Origin: Rhizocola hellebori
GTDB lineage: Bacteria; Actinomycetota; Actinomycetes; Mycobacteriales; Micromonosporaceae
Direction: 5' to 3'
Assembly (NCBI RefSeq): GCF_016862955.1
Contig: NZ_BONY01000039.1
Location: 1-64,000, forward strand
DNA length: 64,000 nucleotides
Below are positions 1-10,500 of this stretch, piece by piece (positions within the stretch are counted from its first letter, which is position 1; every line of letters starts with the position of its first letter). The notes under the pieces were generated by a model. That model saw nothing but the letters and a program-made list of their open reading frames with translations. It did no database searches and had not been told where the DNA came from. Made by a program: the position numbers and the translations under genes.

Positions 1-502
1 TGGGTGTGGCGGGGGTGGGGGGCGTGATGGTGACTGGGACGGGGGGAATGGCTGTGGGGGGTGGGGCGAGGCTGGTGAGGGCTGCGCCGATGGCGAGGCC
101 CGCCTCCTTGCCTGCTGCGGCGGCACCGAGCTCGCCCGGGGCGACCGTCACCTGACGCCGCAGGGTTTCGGCCCGGTCCGGGGTGGTGATCCAGGCTTGG
201 GACCATCCGGCCCGCGCGAACAGTTCGGCGCTCGCGGCCAGCGTATCGTCGAGTATCTGGCCGGCCAGGGACGGTCCAATGACGACGGACACCGGGTGCC
301 ATCGCGGCAGCGCCAGCTGCCGGCGCGCGCGCACCAGCATCCGGCGCGCGGTGGCCGAAGGGCCGGGTTGCCGCCACTGCCCGTGCGGCCAGCTCACGCT
401 CGCCAGCGCGATGAGGCGCGGCGGGTGTGACCGGGCCACCGCGATCACGGCGCCCGACTCGCCAAGGCAGATGCCCACGCCCCGGCCGTCCTCCTGCTTC
501 AT
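1..502 (-). CDS. Unknown protein of the ESX locus (partial, runs off left edge)
   Basis: Only the first 167 residues are present; the gene continues beyond base 1. ATG at 502 is preceded by GGGAGG with good spacing and lies 20 nt after the stop of the upstream EccC-like ATPase gene, so the two are probably co-transcribed. The N-terminus (GVGICLGESGAVIAVARS) resembles the first strands of an actin-like/ASKHA fold, as in some T7SS-associated proteins, but this is only a visual resemblance. The visible end is a Pro/Thr-rich stretch that looks like a linker. I do not recognise the family; a type VII secretion accessory role is inferred from position alone. Confidence 0.6.
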   Translation of the reverse strand, partial: MKQEDGRGVGICLGESGAVIAVARSHPPRLIALASVSWPHGQWRQPGPSATARRMLVRARRQLALPRWHPVSVVIGPSLAGQILDDTLAASAELFARAGWSQAWITTPDRAETLRRQVTVAPGELGAAAAGKEAGLAIGAALTSLAPPPTAIPPVPVTITPPTPATP

Positions 503-522
503 GGCAACCTCCCGGGTTCGGC

Positions 523-3500
523 TCAAACGGTGGCGTTGGCGGCGAGCAGGGCGGGGGTCGGCAGGATGGCCGCCTGCACCTGGGCCAGGCCGCCGGCCTC
601 GACCAGGTAGCCCCGGCCGGGCACGGCCTTGGGCGGGGCCTCCCGGGGCAGCCGGATGCGCAGGATGTCACCGTCGTCTGTGCCGGGTCGCAGCAGCAGA
701 CCGGTACGCGACATGGTGACCGCCCGCTGCCACGCCTGCATGCCGCGGAACGCCTCGGCCCGCCCGGCGACGACGATGTGGGTGGCGACCGCGACGTGGG
801 CGAACAGACGGTCGAGGGCGGCGCCCACGCCCGGCCCCATCGTGTCGACCCCGTCCACCAGCAACAGTCCCCGGCCTTGCGGGGGCCAGCAGGACAGCTC
901 GTCGAACGACCCGGCCAGTTCGGTCAGTTGCGCCGGGTCCCAGCCGGACGGATCGGCCGCGACGACGCAGATGGCCGCATCGGGCGCGCTGAACCGGGCT
1001 GCCGCGGCGAACACGCGCAGCGCCGTGGTGCGGCCGCTGCCGGGCGGGCCGGCCACGACGGCATGCATGCCGGGGGCCAGGGCCAGCGCGGCCACCTTGA
1101 GATCGCGGTAGTAGCGCCCGATGCCGAACCGCCAAGTCGTGCCGGTCACCGCCGATACCTTGAGGATTTCCGCCGCGGGAACAGTCTCGGGCAGAACACC
1201 GATCGTCGCCGTGCTTGCCGCATCCGGGTACATCGCGACAACGCGAGCCACCGCACCGTTCCCGTACCGTCCAATGTGGAGTTCGTGTTGGGTCTGCAGG
1301 TCGATGGCGCGAAGCCCGCGCAGATCGGGCACGTCGCGCACGCGCAGCCCGAGGCCGGTGTAGGAGCTGGCGTCGGCCAACCGCAGGCACAGCTTCGTGG
1401 GCAGCTGGGCCAGTACCCGGCCGGGCACGGCACGCTCATGGGGTGCCGAGATCAGCAGCCGCAGACCGGCCGTGACCCCGTCGCGCAGCAGCCGCTCCAA
1501 GCGCTGGGCGGCGTCGGCCAGCCCGGCCCGCTCGGCACCCTCCACGACCGCACTCCAGCCGGCCAGCACGAGCAGGACTTCCGGGCCGGGTGCCCCGCTG
1601 GCGCGCCTGCGGGCGACCTCGCCGTCGAGCAGATCCAGCACCCGGCTGAGCCGCTCGCCGTCGTCGGATCCGACGATCGCCACCACATGCGGCAGGGCGA
1701 TCAGCTCGTTGAGGCCGCGCCCCACCCCGTCCAGGATGAAGATTTTCAGACGGTCGGGTGGACGGCAGCGCGCCAAGCCCAGGCAGGCCGCGGCGAGGAC
1801 CGCGCCGGTGGAGTCCGCGTCGGCGGCCAGCACCAGGGTGCCGCCCGCCTCGGGCTGCCACCGCCAAACATCGCTGCGCTGCTCATCGGGAAGGTCCACT
1901 ATGGCCAGTGGCACCGGGCCGTCGCCGTCGGGCAGGGTCCACGCGTCGACCTCGGCCGGCAGCGGCGCTGGCCACGGCACCCGGGGCGGGTCGTAACCGC
2001 CCTGCCGCGCGGCCCCGATAGTGGCCTGCAGCAACAGTTCCAGGTCGGTCGGGCCAGCCGCGGCGGCCGGGCTGACCGCCGCCTGCGACTGCGGAAGCAG
2101 GCCGAACGGGGTGACATCGAGACGCTGCGCCGCGTCCGCCGACACGGCCGCTGAGACGAGCGCCGACTGCAGCGCGACGATCTCGCCCGCGCCCAGGCGT
2201 ACGTAGGCCCGGCCCGGCCGACGCCGGTCGATGTCGGCCGCGTTGCGGGTCCCGAGGACGTCGCGCGAGTCCGCATCGTCCTGAACCCGCAAAGCGACCC
2301 GCAGGTTCGTGTTGGCCCGGATCTTCCCGTCGACCACGCCCTGCGGCCGCTGGGTAGCCAGCAGCAGATGGATCCCCAGGCTCCGGCCCCGTTGCGCCAC
2401 ATCGATCAGCGCCGACAGGAAGCCCGGCAGCTCCACGGCCAGAGTGGCGAATTCGTCGATCACGATGACGAGCCGCGGCAGCGGCGGAGAGGGTGCCAGA
2501 TAGTCGGCGAGGTCGCTCACGCCCGCGTCGCGCAACCGGCGTTCCCGGTAGCGCAGCTCGGCCCGCAGACAGCGCAAGGCCCGCGCGGCAAGGTGTTCGT
2601 CCAGATCGGTTACCAGCCCGACCGTGTGCGGCAGCCCCGCGCATGCGTCGAAAGCGCCGCCGCCCTTGAAGTCGACGAGCAGGAAGGTCAGGTCGTCGGG
2701 CGAATACTTGCACGCCAGCGAGGCGACCAAGGTTCGCAGCAGCTCACTCTTGCCCGAGCCGGTCGTCCCCACGACCAGACCATGTGGACCGTCGGCGAGC
2801 AGATCCACTGTCAGCGGGCCGTGTTCGGTGACGCCAACTGTCGCTTGCAGGCCCGAAACCCCACGCCGCCACCACGCGAAGATCGTCGCCGGGTCGAGCT
2901 CGGCGACCGGGCGGCCGAGCCCGTCGGCACTGGCCGCCGCCGCCAGCAGGAGGTCGAAAAGCCTTGCCTGATCGGGCAGGAGAGCCGCCGCGACCGGCTG
3001 TTCCGGGTCGGTCCACCGGGCCAGGGCGCGCGCGGAAGCGGTACACACCTGAAGGGAAGCTTGAATTGCGGTCAGGCCCTGGGTGCGCTCACCGGTCACC
3101 GCATCGGTCACGGTGGCCAGACCGTCGGGGGTCAGCTCGAGGAAACTGCGGCACACCGACGGCAGCCGCTCTGGGCGTGAGGCGATCACCAGGGCACGGC
3201 CACCGCCGCGCGACAGCTTGCCCAGCAACGAGGCCACCGCACCGGTCAACAGGTCCTCCCCGTCGACGACCACCACGACGTGCCGGGTGGTGGCGGGCGT
3301 ACCTCGGCCGACGAGCGCCGGCGTCGTCGCGGGCGTCGTCTCGGCGGTGAGGCGGGTCAGCAGCGCCACCGCGCCCTCGGCGTCGGTGGCGATGCGCGGC
3401 GCACCGTCCTCGCCGGCCAAGTGCGGCAACCACTTCGCCCAGTCCCAGTCGGAAAGCAGCCGGGGGTCGAGCACCAGGGCCAGGTCTATATCGGCCGGGC

Positions 3501-4761
3501 CGTGCCGGGTGACGAGATCGACGACTACCGCTGCGATCGTTCTGCGCGCGATCTGCAGCGGGCCGACCGCGCCGAGTCCGGAGCGCTCGCGCAGGTCGAC
3601 GATCACCGGTACGTCCACCAGAGTGGCCCGCGTCTGCAGCACCTCGGCCAGATACGGCAGGGCCGGCAGCGTGTCGCCCCGGCGGCCCAGGTCGGGCCGC
3701 CAGGGCAGGTTGCCGATGCCGACCGGCACCCTCAGCTCATCGGCGTCGCCGGGCCGGACCTCCCACAGCCGCCGCCCCGACTCCGAGCGCAGCGCAAGCT
3801 CGCCGAGATCGGTGAACCCGGCGCGGGCCGCGTCACCGGCGACTGTTCGCGCCTCGTCGAGGTCCGCACCGAACCGGGCCGCGGCCGCCTCCTCCTGCGC
3901 CGCGATCCGGGCCTTGTCCTTCTTGGCCCGGAACTTGCCCTCCACCCACCGCGCCAGCCCCATCATCGGCGTCATCGCGGTCATGACCAGGAAGAACGGG
4001 CTGAACACCAGCGCCATGACCACACCGATCGGCAGCGGTGCGAGCAGCAGCAGCCACGAAAGCGGGGCCGGGACCGGTGGTGGCGCGGGCGGTTCGGGCA
4101 CCGTCACTTGCGGGACGGGTGCCACGGTGGCCACGCGGGGAGTCCTGATCAACGGTGACCGGCCGTGTACGTCCACTGTGGACTCGCCATACGACGCCGC
4201 GCTGGCCGCCCGGGACAGCCGGAAGACGGTGGCGCCCAAAGCGATGATCGAGCCTCGGTCCATCCCGGCGGGCGTCGGCAGGTCTGCGGCCAGCGCCTGC
4301 CCATCGATTCTTATGACTTCTTCGATCAGCGGGCTGATCTGGCATCCGGCCGCGGTGACCTCGATGCGCACCGCGGGCCGGGTCACCGTTGCGTGGGCGA
4401 AGCCGGGTGCGGCGGCGGGCCCCAGGGCGAAGACTCCGTCCCCAACGCGAAGGCGCAGGCCAGAATCGGGCCCGGCGATCTCGGTGAGGTCGATCAGACC
4501 CCTTGCCGCTTGTGCGGCGGGTTCCTCCTGCGCGCGCAGACTCAGCACCGATCCGGCCCGCAGCGCCAGCTCGGTGATCCGATCGTGCACGGTCACCGGG
4601 ACACCGTCGAGATCCATGACGGGGGTTCGGGCCGATGCGGCCGGCCACAGCACGTCCAGCAGTTCGCCGACAGTCACGTCGGCGGCCATCGCGCCGAGGC
4701 TCACATCCAGCACGGGCCGGACGACATCGGCAAAGCGCTGGTCGCTGATGCTGAACCTCAT
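523..4761 (-). CDS. eccC: Type VII secretion FtsK/SpoIIIE ATPase, EccC/EssC-like
   Basis: This is the motor ATPase of an ESX system, which binds substrates and powers export at the inner membrane. The 1412-residue protein has two N-terminal soluble domains (about 1-85 and 90-185, the second FHA-like with a GSIIALG stretch), two membrane segments at about 233-263, and then the ATPase part. The first FtsK domain is canonical: Walker A GTTGSGKS at 665-672 and Walker B VIVIDE at 765-770, followed by the ATQRP sensor-like motif. Two further C-terminal nucleotide-binding folds are degenerate: one lacks the P-loop Lys, and the other has GPPGSGRT with Arg in place of Lys. A single chain with FHA-like N-terminal domains resembles Firmicute EssC more than split EccCa/EccCb. 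It lies between the ECF sigma gene (divergent) and an unknown partner gene. Confidence 0.9.
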   Translation of the reverse strand: MRFSISDQRFADVVRPVLDVSLGAMAADVTVGELLDVLWPAASARTPVMDLDGVPVTVHDRITELALRAGSVLSLRAQEEPAAQAARGLIDLTEIAGPDSGLRLRVGDGVFALGPAAAPGFAHATVTRPAVRIEVTAAGCQISPLIEEVIRIDGQALAADLPTPAGMDRGSIIALGATVFRLSRAASAASYGESTVDVHGRSPLIRTPRVATVAPVPQVTVPEPPAPPPVPAPLSWLLLLAPLPIGVVMALVFSPFFLVMTAMTPMMGLARWVEGKFRAKKDKARIAAQEEAAAARFGADLDEARTVAGDAARAGFTDLGELALRSESGRRLWEVRPGDADELRVPVGIGNLPWRPDLGRRGDTLPALPYLAEVLQTRATLVDVPVIVDLRERSGLGAVGPLQIARRTIAAVVVDLVTRHGPADIDLALVLDPRLLSDWDWAKWLPHLAGEDGAPRIATDAEGAVALLTRLTAETTPATTPALVGRGTPATTRHVVVVVDGEDLLTGAVASLLGKLSRGGGRALVIASRPERLPSVCRSFLELTPDGLATVTDAVTGERTQGLTAIQASLQVCTASARALARWTDPEQPVAAALLPDQARLFDLLLAAAASADGLGRPVAELDPATIFAWWRRGVSGLQATVGVTEHGPLTVDLLADGPHGLVVGTTGSGKSELLRTLVASLACKYSPDDLTFLLVDFKGGGAFDACAGLPHTVGLVTDLDEHLAARALRCLRAELRYRERRLRDAGVSDLADYLAPSPPLPRLVIVIDEFATLAVELPGFLSALIDVAQRGRSLGIHLLLATQRPQGVVDGKIRANTNLRVALRVQDDADSRDVLGTRNAADIDRRRPGRAYVRLGAGEIVALQSALVSAAVSADAAQRLDVTPFGLLPQSQAAVSPAAAAGPTDLELLLQATIGAARQGGYDPPRVPWPAPLPAEVDAWTLPDGDGPVPLAIVDLPDEQRSDVWRWQPEAGGTLVLAADADSTGAVLAAACLGLARCRPPDRLKIFILDGVGRGLNELIALPHVVAIVGSDDGERLSRVLDLLDGEVARRRASGAPGPEVLLVLAGWSAVVEGAERAGLADAAQRLERLLRDGVTAGLRLLISAPHERAVPGRVLAQLPTKLCLRLADASSYTGLGLRVRDVPDLRGLRAIDLQTQHELHIGRYGNGAVARVVAMYPDAASTATIGVLPETVPAAEILKVSAVTGTTWRFGIGRYYRDLKVAALALAPGMHAVVAGPPGSGRTTALRVFAAAARFSAPDAAICVVAADPSGWDPAQLTELAGSFDELSCWPPQGRGLLLVDGVDTMGPGVGAALDRLFAHVAVATHIVVAGRAEAFRGMQAWQRAVTMSRTGLLLRPGTDDGDILRIRLPREAPPKAVPGRGYLVEAGGLAQVQAAILPTPALLAANATV

Positions 4762-4878
4762 GCCACACCGTCCACATCACCGGTCGTCATTCCTGCGCGG
4801 TCGACCGGCATTCGCCGCCGACGCCCGCGACGGTTCCCGGGGATCCACAGCGGACGATTTACCACGTAAGGTGGCCAC

Positions 4879-5592
4879 GTGGCCGTGAGGATTCCCCCCG
4901 ACTCCCCCGCCGGCGCCGCGGCGACCTCGCCCGCCTCCGCCGACGCGGTCATCCCGGCCCAGCCGCAACAGCGGATGCAGCTGCCCGCGGCCACCCTGGT
5001 CCGGTTCCGCGACGGCGATGTGGAGGCGCTCAGCGAGGTCTACGACCGGTACGCCCGCCCGGTGTGGTCTGTCGCGATCGGAGTGACCCGCACCGATCAG
5101 CTCGCCCAGGAGGCGGTGCAGGAGACGTTCATCCGAGCGTGGCAGGCGGCCTCCTCCTACGATCCCGAACGTGACCTCGGGCCGTGGCTGCTCACCATCG
5201 CCCGCTACACGGCGCTGGACATGATGCGCCGCGAGCTGCGGCCCACCCGGGGCGGCCACGAGGCCGAGCAGGACGCCGTGGTCGAGTCGCCCGGCATCGA
5301 TCAGGCCTGGACCTCCTGGGTGGTGCAGGAGGCGCTCGGCTCGCTGGGCACCGAGGAGCGGGAGATCGTGCGGCTGTCGTTCTTCGAGGATCTGACCCAG
5401 GTGCAGATCTCGGAGCGGCTCGGGCTGCCCCTGGGCACCGTGAAGTCCCGTTCGCACCGCGCTCATCGGCATCTCGCCGAGCTGCTCGCGCACGTGCGCG
5501 ACAATCCCGAATCCGACACCGGGGAACCGGGCCTACCCCGCGGCCCGTATTCAGATCGAGGAACGGGCCAACGACGGAGGGATTCTCGATGA
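4879..5592 (+). CDS. ECF sigma factor (sigma-70 family)
   Basis: This alternative sigma factor is 237 residues long. Region 2 begins near residue 40 (ALSEVYDRYARPVWSVAIG) and includes the QEAVQETFIRAWQ core-binding helix. Region 4 (LGTEEREIVRLSFFEDLTQ, then ISERLGLPLGTVKSR) forms the -35-binding helix-turn-helix. An extra ~35-residue Ala/Pro-rich N-terminus precedes region 2; the GTG start at 4879 is the longest option, and an internal start is possible. The stop overlaps the ATG of the next gene (ATGA at 5589-5592), indicating translational coupling to its anti-sigma factor. It is divergent from the EccC gene, so control of the ESX locus is plausible but unproven. Confidence 0.9.
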   Translation: MAVRIPPDSPAGAAATSPASADAVIPAQPQQRMQLPAATLVRFRDGDVEALSEVYDRYARPVWSVAIGVTRTDQLAQEAVQETFIRAWQAASSYDPERDLGPWLLTIARYTALDMMRRELRPTRGGHEAEQDAVVESPGIDQAWTSWVVQEALGSLGTEEREIVRLSFFEDLTQVQISERLGLPLGTVKSRSHRAHRHLAELLAHVRDNPESDTGEPGLPRGPYSDRGTGQRRRDSR

Positions 5593-6377
5593 ACGCCGGC
5601 CTCCGCAACGATGACGCCTTCGTGGACCGGCTCACCGCCTACCTCGACGAGCGGGCAGAACGCGCTTCCGCCGACTCCGGCGTGGCCGAATTCGCCGCGC
5701 TGGCCGATGAGCTTCGGGCCCCGGCCACCTGGAGCGCGCCACCGCCCTTTCTGCGCGATAGCATCCTCAGCCGGGTGAGCGACCAGGCAACCGCGGCCGC
5801 CACACCTGTGCCGGCCGAACCTGTGGTGGCCGCGCCCGCAACACCTGTGCCGGCCCAACCGGTGGCGGCCGCACCCGTAACACCTGTGGCGGCCGCGCCC
5901 CAACGGCAAAAGGCGCGTGCCGAGCGCTGGCGCCCCAGCTGGGGACGCCTCACCTGGGCGATTCCCGTCGCGGCATTCGCTGCGGCCGTGTTCACCTTCG
6001 GCGTGCTGGCCGTAGACAGGGCGCTGCAGCCCGGCCCGCCCGCGGGCGAAACGTATGTGGCCAGCGGCACCCAGCTCGCTCCGGACGCCACGGCCACCGT
6101 GGTGGTCGCGGCGAATCCGTCCGGCTTCTCGCTGCGGGTGCAGGCAACCGGCCTGCCCGCGGCCGCGCCCGGCTCCTACTATTCGGCCTGGCTGCACGGC
6201 CCCCGCGGAGTGGTGCCGCTCGGCTCCTTCCATCAGCGCCAGGAGGGCAGCTCGGTGGCGCTGTGGAGCGGAGTGGACCCGAAGGACTACACCGCTCTGG
6301 TGATCACGCTGCAGGCCGAGGGCGAGCCGCCGAGCCCGTCCAACGCTGTCGTCATGACGGCCACCCTGAAGCACTGA
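5589..6377 (+). CDS. Membrane anti-sigma factor, RskA-like C-terminal domain
   Basis: This 262-residue single-pass protein is translationally coupled to the sigma gene (4-nt overlap). Residues 1-60 form a helical cytosolic region that would hold the sigma factor. It lacks the HxxxCxxC zinc motif, so it is not a ZAS-type anti-sigma factor. A low-complexity Ala/Pro/Val linker with repeated TPVPAEPV-like units (about 75-108) is followed by one membrane helix at about 120-145. The extracytoplasmic part ends in the YYSAWLHGPRGVVPLGSFH region and a beta-rich segment typical of RskA/anti-sigma-K C-terminal domains. In that family, release usually occurs by regulated proteolysis or redox signals. A strong terminator hairpin follows the stop. 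Confidence 0.85.
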   Translation: MNAGLRNDDAFVDRLTAYLDERAERASADSGVAEFAALADELRAPATWSAPPPFLRDSILSRVSDQATAAATPVPAEPVVAAPATPVPAQPVAAAPVTPVAAAPQRQKARAERWRPSWGRLTWAIPVAAFAAAVFTFGVLAVDRALQPGPPAGETYVASGTQLAPDATATVVVAANPSGFSLRVQATGLPAAAPGSYYSAWLHGPRGVVPLGSFHQRQEGSSVALWSGVDPKDYTALVITLQAEGEPPSPSNAVVMTATLKH

Positions 6378-6382
6378 ACATG

Positions 6383-6415
6383 ACACTGTGGACAGTTGGC
6401 AACTGTCCACAGTGT
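6383..6415. terminator. Bidirectional hairpin between convergent genes
   Basis: A perfect 15-bp inverted repeat (ACACTGTGGACAGTT at 6383-6397, AACTGTCCACAGTGT at 6401-6415) with a GGC loop lies between the ends of the anti-sigma gene and the convergent ESX-like gene. There is no long T-tract. Confidence 0.75.
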
Positions 6416-6430
6416 TGGCCTGTAAGCACG

Positions 6431-6817
6431 TCAGCGGTTGGCCCAGGCGGGCGCCGCTTCCGGGGCTGTCGGCGGCTCGGGGGCCGGCTCCCGTGTTCCG
6501 TGATGGTCCTGCCAGTCGCGTAGATCGGCCTGGTACCGCGTATAGGAAGCGGCATAGGTGTGCTGGTCGGCTTGTGCCTGGCGGCAGATCTCGGCCCGTT
6601 CCCGGCAGGTGGCCACCAGCTCGGTGAGTTCGGAGGAAACCTGGTCCAGGATCCCGGCGGCCGCGTCGAGCTCGTCGGTCACCAGCCGGGTGAGCTGCCC
6701 ACCGACCATCACCCCGGTGCCCAGGGCGGCGCGAGCCGATTCCATCATCGACGCGGCCTCCTGCGCGGCGGCCTCCAGCGCGTTGGCCGCTACGTCGTAG
6801 TCCTCGGCAAATGGCAT
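6431..6817 (-). CDS. Small helical ESX-associated protein
   Basis: This 128-residue protein is almost entirely predicted helix up to about residue 105, with a Pro-rich tail (EPAPEPPTAPEAAPAW). Size, helical heptads and position downstream of a WXG-like gene suggest an ESX-type small substrate or partner, although no clear WxG turn is seen. ATG at 6817 is preceded by AAGGAGG at good spacing. It is probably the last gene of the substrate operon 12050-6431. No specific function can be assigned. Confidence 0.7.
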   Translation of the reverse strand: MPFAEDYDVAANALEAAAQEAASMMESARAALGTGVMVGGQLTRLVTDELDAAAGILDQVSSELTELVATCRERAEICRQAQADQHTYAASYTRYQADLRDWQDHHGTREPAPEPPTAPEAAPAWANR

Positions 6818-6950
6818 GTCAATGCCTCCTTCTCGTCCGCGCGCAGTGGGCCAGGCCGTGCGCGATGGCCGGGACGCTCATCCGTCCCGGCCATCCGCCA
6901 GCTGGGCGATCCCGCCGCGGGATCGCGGGATCCGCGCGCCCGTGCCCGCC

Positions 6951-7451
6951 TCAGACGCGGACGATCCCGGTGTTCATCACGTCGTTGAGCTGCATGGCCT
7001 GGGCGTTCATCGCGTGGCCCAGCGACCCGGCCGACTCGGCGGCGGCCGCGGCCACGGTGTTGAACTGGGCCGCGACGTCGGTCAGCTGTGCGCCCAGGCG
7101 GGCCAGGTCGGCGCGGAACGCGTCGAACAGTTCCTGTACCTGTGCGGTCGTTTCGGTGACGCGGGCGTCCAGCTCGATGCCGACCTCTTCGGCCTGGGCC
7201 CGGTTGGCACCGGTCCACTGGATGCCGCCAAAGCTCGACATGACCGAGCGGGACTCCTGGCTGACCGACTGCAGCGCGGACACGACGGCCATCTGGGCTC
7301 CGCTGATCTGCTCCTGCAGACCGGCCACCGCATTGTCCGTAGTGGACACGATGTTTGTGCCGCACGCGACGAGGCTGTCACCCAACACCCGGTAAGCGGC
7401 GGCGTGTTCCTGGATCTGCGCGACATCTCCGCCGAGGATTCCAGTGCTCAT
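6951..7451 (-). CDS. WXG100-like ESX secreted protein
   Basis: The protein is 166 residues from ATG at 7451, which has GGGAGGAAGAG just upstream; an in-frame ATG at 7478 lacks such a site. It consists of two long Ala/Gln-rich helices separated by a turn containing GGIQWTGANRAQAEEVG, matching the W-x-G hairpin of WXG100 proteins, but it is longer than the usual 100 residues. WXG proteins are exported as helical hairpin dimers by the ESX ATPase encoded in the same locus. It sits between the giant substrate gene and the 128-residue helical gene, all on one strand. Confidence 0.8.
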   Translation of the reverse strand: MSTGILGGDVAQIQEHAAAYRVLGDSLVACGTNIVSTTDNAVAGLQEQISGAQMAVVSALQSVSQESRSVMSSFGGIQWTGANRAQAEEVGIELDARVTETTAQVQELFDAFRADLARLGAQLTDVAAQFNTVAAAAAESAGSLGHAMNAQAMQLNDVMNTGIVRV

Positions 7452-7538
7452 CTCTTCCTCCCGATCTGGTGTCTCCATGGCGACCGTTGTGCCGCCTGGT
7501 TGTTTGGTATTCGCTTGTAGGTGGGCTTACGGTTCGCG

Positions 7539-10500
7539 TTACTCGTAAACGAAGTCCCCGGTGTCGAAAGTGGACGATTCCTCGAAGGTGAACATCTCCA
7601 CGTCGCTGAAGCTCTCGGCCGGCTGTGTCGGGGCCAGGTCCGCGTAGTAGAAATCCGCGTCCTGGAAGGAGAATTCGCGGGTCTCGAAGGCCTGCCCTCC
7701 GAACGGCGACATGTCGCCGGAGGCCCAATCCACCGACGTCTGCACGAGGAAAGGTGCGCCGTCGAGTGGGTTGAGACCGGCGCTCTCCTCTGGCAGCAGG
7801 CTCCCGTCGGGCATCACCGTGCCCTCGGGCAGGAAGGCCGGTTGCGGGATGACGGTCCCGTCCAGGGCTGTCGCCACGACCTGATCAGGCGGCCCGAACG
7901 ACAGCGCCATCCCTTGCGGCGCAAGCCGTTGCACGCCGTCCTGCCAGGCGAAGCGTTCCTCGACCTCGCGGCGGTAGATCTCGTCGTTGACGATCTGCCG
8001 CATCGCCTCGGACTGGTTCGCGCCCATCTTCAGGCCCTGGACCGTCTCATCCATGGCCGCGCCGAACAGCATCCCGGCCGGGCCGCCATACTTCCAGCCC
8101 TTCTCCGCGCCGACCACGAGCCCGATTGTCCCGTTGACGAGCGCGCCGTACGGGCCGAAGGCCCTCCAGCCGACGAAGGCGCCTTCGGCAGCGCCCCAAG
8201 TGCCCAGCGCCGTGGCGCCGATGAGGGGACCGGCCTGCTGTATGCCGGTGAGGAGGCTGGCATCGAACCGTTGTGCCTCCACGTCGACACCAAGCTGCTC
8301 CGCTTGCGCGCGTAGCGATTCGGTCGATATTCCGCCGAAGCCTTCCTCGAACCAGTTGTCGATCGGCCGCCCGTCCGGGCGCAACACGGACTCCTCTGGC
8401 AGGTTCTGGTCCAGGTTCGGCATCCGGTCGTCCAGGTCTGGGCCACCCCGCCTGCGCAGGCCGGCCAGCACGATCGGCAAGTCTTCGCCCTGCCCGCTCA
8501 GCGTCCGCCCACCGAAGCTGTCCACCACCGTGATCGCGCCGGGCTCCTCGCTGAAGTTGGAGAGCCCGGCCCGCCGCAAGGGTGCCACGTCGCTGCCGAA
8601 CGGTGGGATGTCGTCGGGCGCAGGGTCCACGGGCATCCGCATCAGGTCGGGCAGCGGCCCCTGCGGCCTGAACATCGGCTGCGGGAGCACCGTCCCGTCA
8701 AAAGCCGTCGCGGGGGCCCGCTCGATGCGCCCGAAAGTCAACACCGTGCCCGATGGCGCGAGCTGCTCCACGCTTGTGCGGTAGGCGATCCGGTCATCGA
8801 CCTCACGGCGGTAGATCTCGGTGTTGAGGAGCTGCTGCATCGCCTCGGACTGGTTCGCGCCCTCCTTCAGCTGCTGGATCTGGGTGCCGAACATGTTCAC
8901 CCCCACGATCTGCCCGACGAGATTGCCTGCCTCCCAACCCTTGCGGACACCGACGACGAACCCGAGCGTGCCGTTGACGATCGCACCGGGCGGCCCGAAC
9001 TCGAAACCGGTCAGCGCGCCCTGGGTGGCGCCCCAGCCACCCAACACCGTGGCCCCGGTGGTTCCGAAGATGAAGGGGGCCCACTGCTGCACCCCTTCCA
9101 GCAGTCTGGCCTGGGAGCGCTGGGCTTCCGCGTCCTGGCCGAACTGCCGCGCCTGTTCACGCAGAAGCTCGGTCGACATGCCCGCGAAGCCTTCACTGAA
9201 CCAGTTCTCCGGCGTCTTGGATATTTCCGGGTCTTCAACGGTGGGCAACCGGTCCGCAAGCTCCGGCCCACCCGCGGCCAGAATGAGCGGCGCGCTTCCG
9301 TCGCCGCCCTCTCGGAAGCCGGCCAACAGCACGTCCGCGCCGGCGTCGCCGCGCAGGATCTGCGCACCGGAGCTGGTCGCCGCCAGCCTTTCCGGACGCT
9401 GGACTCCTGCATTGGCGTCCGGAGCTCTTACCTGGGTACCGAGTGCATCGACCACTTTGGACAGACCATCGACGACGAAGGGCGCGGCAGCTCGGGGATT
9501 GGCCCCCTTGAACACCTGCTCGAGGATGGCGCCCACCTCGGCGATGCGCTGGGTCACCACGGCACGGTTTCCCACCACGCTGGTACGCGGATCGTTGAGC
9601 GCCGCCACGGCCTGCGAGAGGAACGACCCGGCGAGGAAGGCCTGACCCGCATCGGCCGCGGTGATGGCCCGGGTCAGGTTGCCCAGGACCCCTGTGCCCT
9701 GGCCGATCGCCCGCAAGGTGGCCTGCGCCTCCTTGTCGAAGCCGAATAGCGAGCTGCCGAGGCTGGTCGGGGTACCAAAAACACCTCTGGGATCGGAGAA
9801 AGCCGTCGCACCGGCGGACACTGCGAGCAGCCCGTTGCCGAACGCGTTGGCGAGGTCGCCGTTCTCGATCGCCTGGACCAGGCCCGCGGCGGGGACGACC
9901 ATCCTGGTCAGGTCCCGCGCGGTGGTGCCGAGCTGCACCAGGGCTTTGCCGAGCGAGACGTCGCCGCCCATGCTGCGCAACAGTTCCCCACCGTTGCCGA
10001 GCGCGGTGGAGAACGCGCCCAGACCGGCCCCGATGCTGCCCAGCAAGGAATCCGCCTGGGTGAACCGGATGACCGAGGTGCCGATGTCGAGCGCCCGCTT
10101 CGCGTTGATGAGGAAGTTCAAAGTCTCGTCGCCTTGGAACAGTGTCTTCACGAACTCCATCTGCGATGTCTGGAGCACCGTGGCCGAGACCTCGCCGAAC
10201 ACCTCGGCCCCCGCCGTGAAAGCGGACAGGCCCGAGCCGATGGCCGCCAGCCAGTCCCCTTCCACGGCATGGAACGCCGCCTCACCCAGGCTCAGCGCCA
10301 TGGCCGCCGCGCCCAAACCCAGCCCCGGCACGAAAAGTGACGCCACACCGAGAGCGATCTTGCCCACCTGGAAGATCGCCTTGAACGGATTGTCCTTCCA
10401 GGACTCAAGAATCGCCTTGCCCACCGACTTGATGGTGTCGAACACCCGCGACAGCGTGCTCTTCTTCTTTCGCCGGATCCCGGTCAGCACACCGAGTTCG

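Noticed and set aside
427-4888. Long plus-strand open frames (427-2154 and 3083-4888) opposite the EccC gene
   Set aside because: They are Arg/Pro/Ala-rich mirror frames of a high-GC gene, lack domains and ribosome-binding sites, and the minus strand encodes a clear FtsK/SpoIIIE ATPase.
5800-5900. Short tandem repeats in the anti-sigma gene
   Set aside because: They encode an in-frame Ala/Pro/Val linker with repeated TPVPAEPV-like units, a common low-complexity spacer rather than a DNA element.
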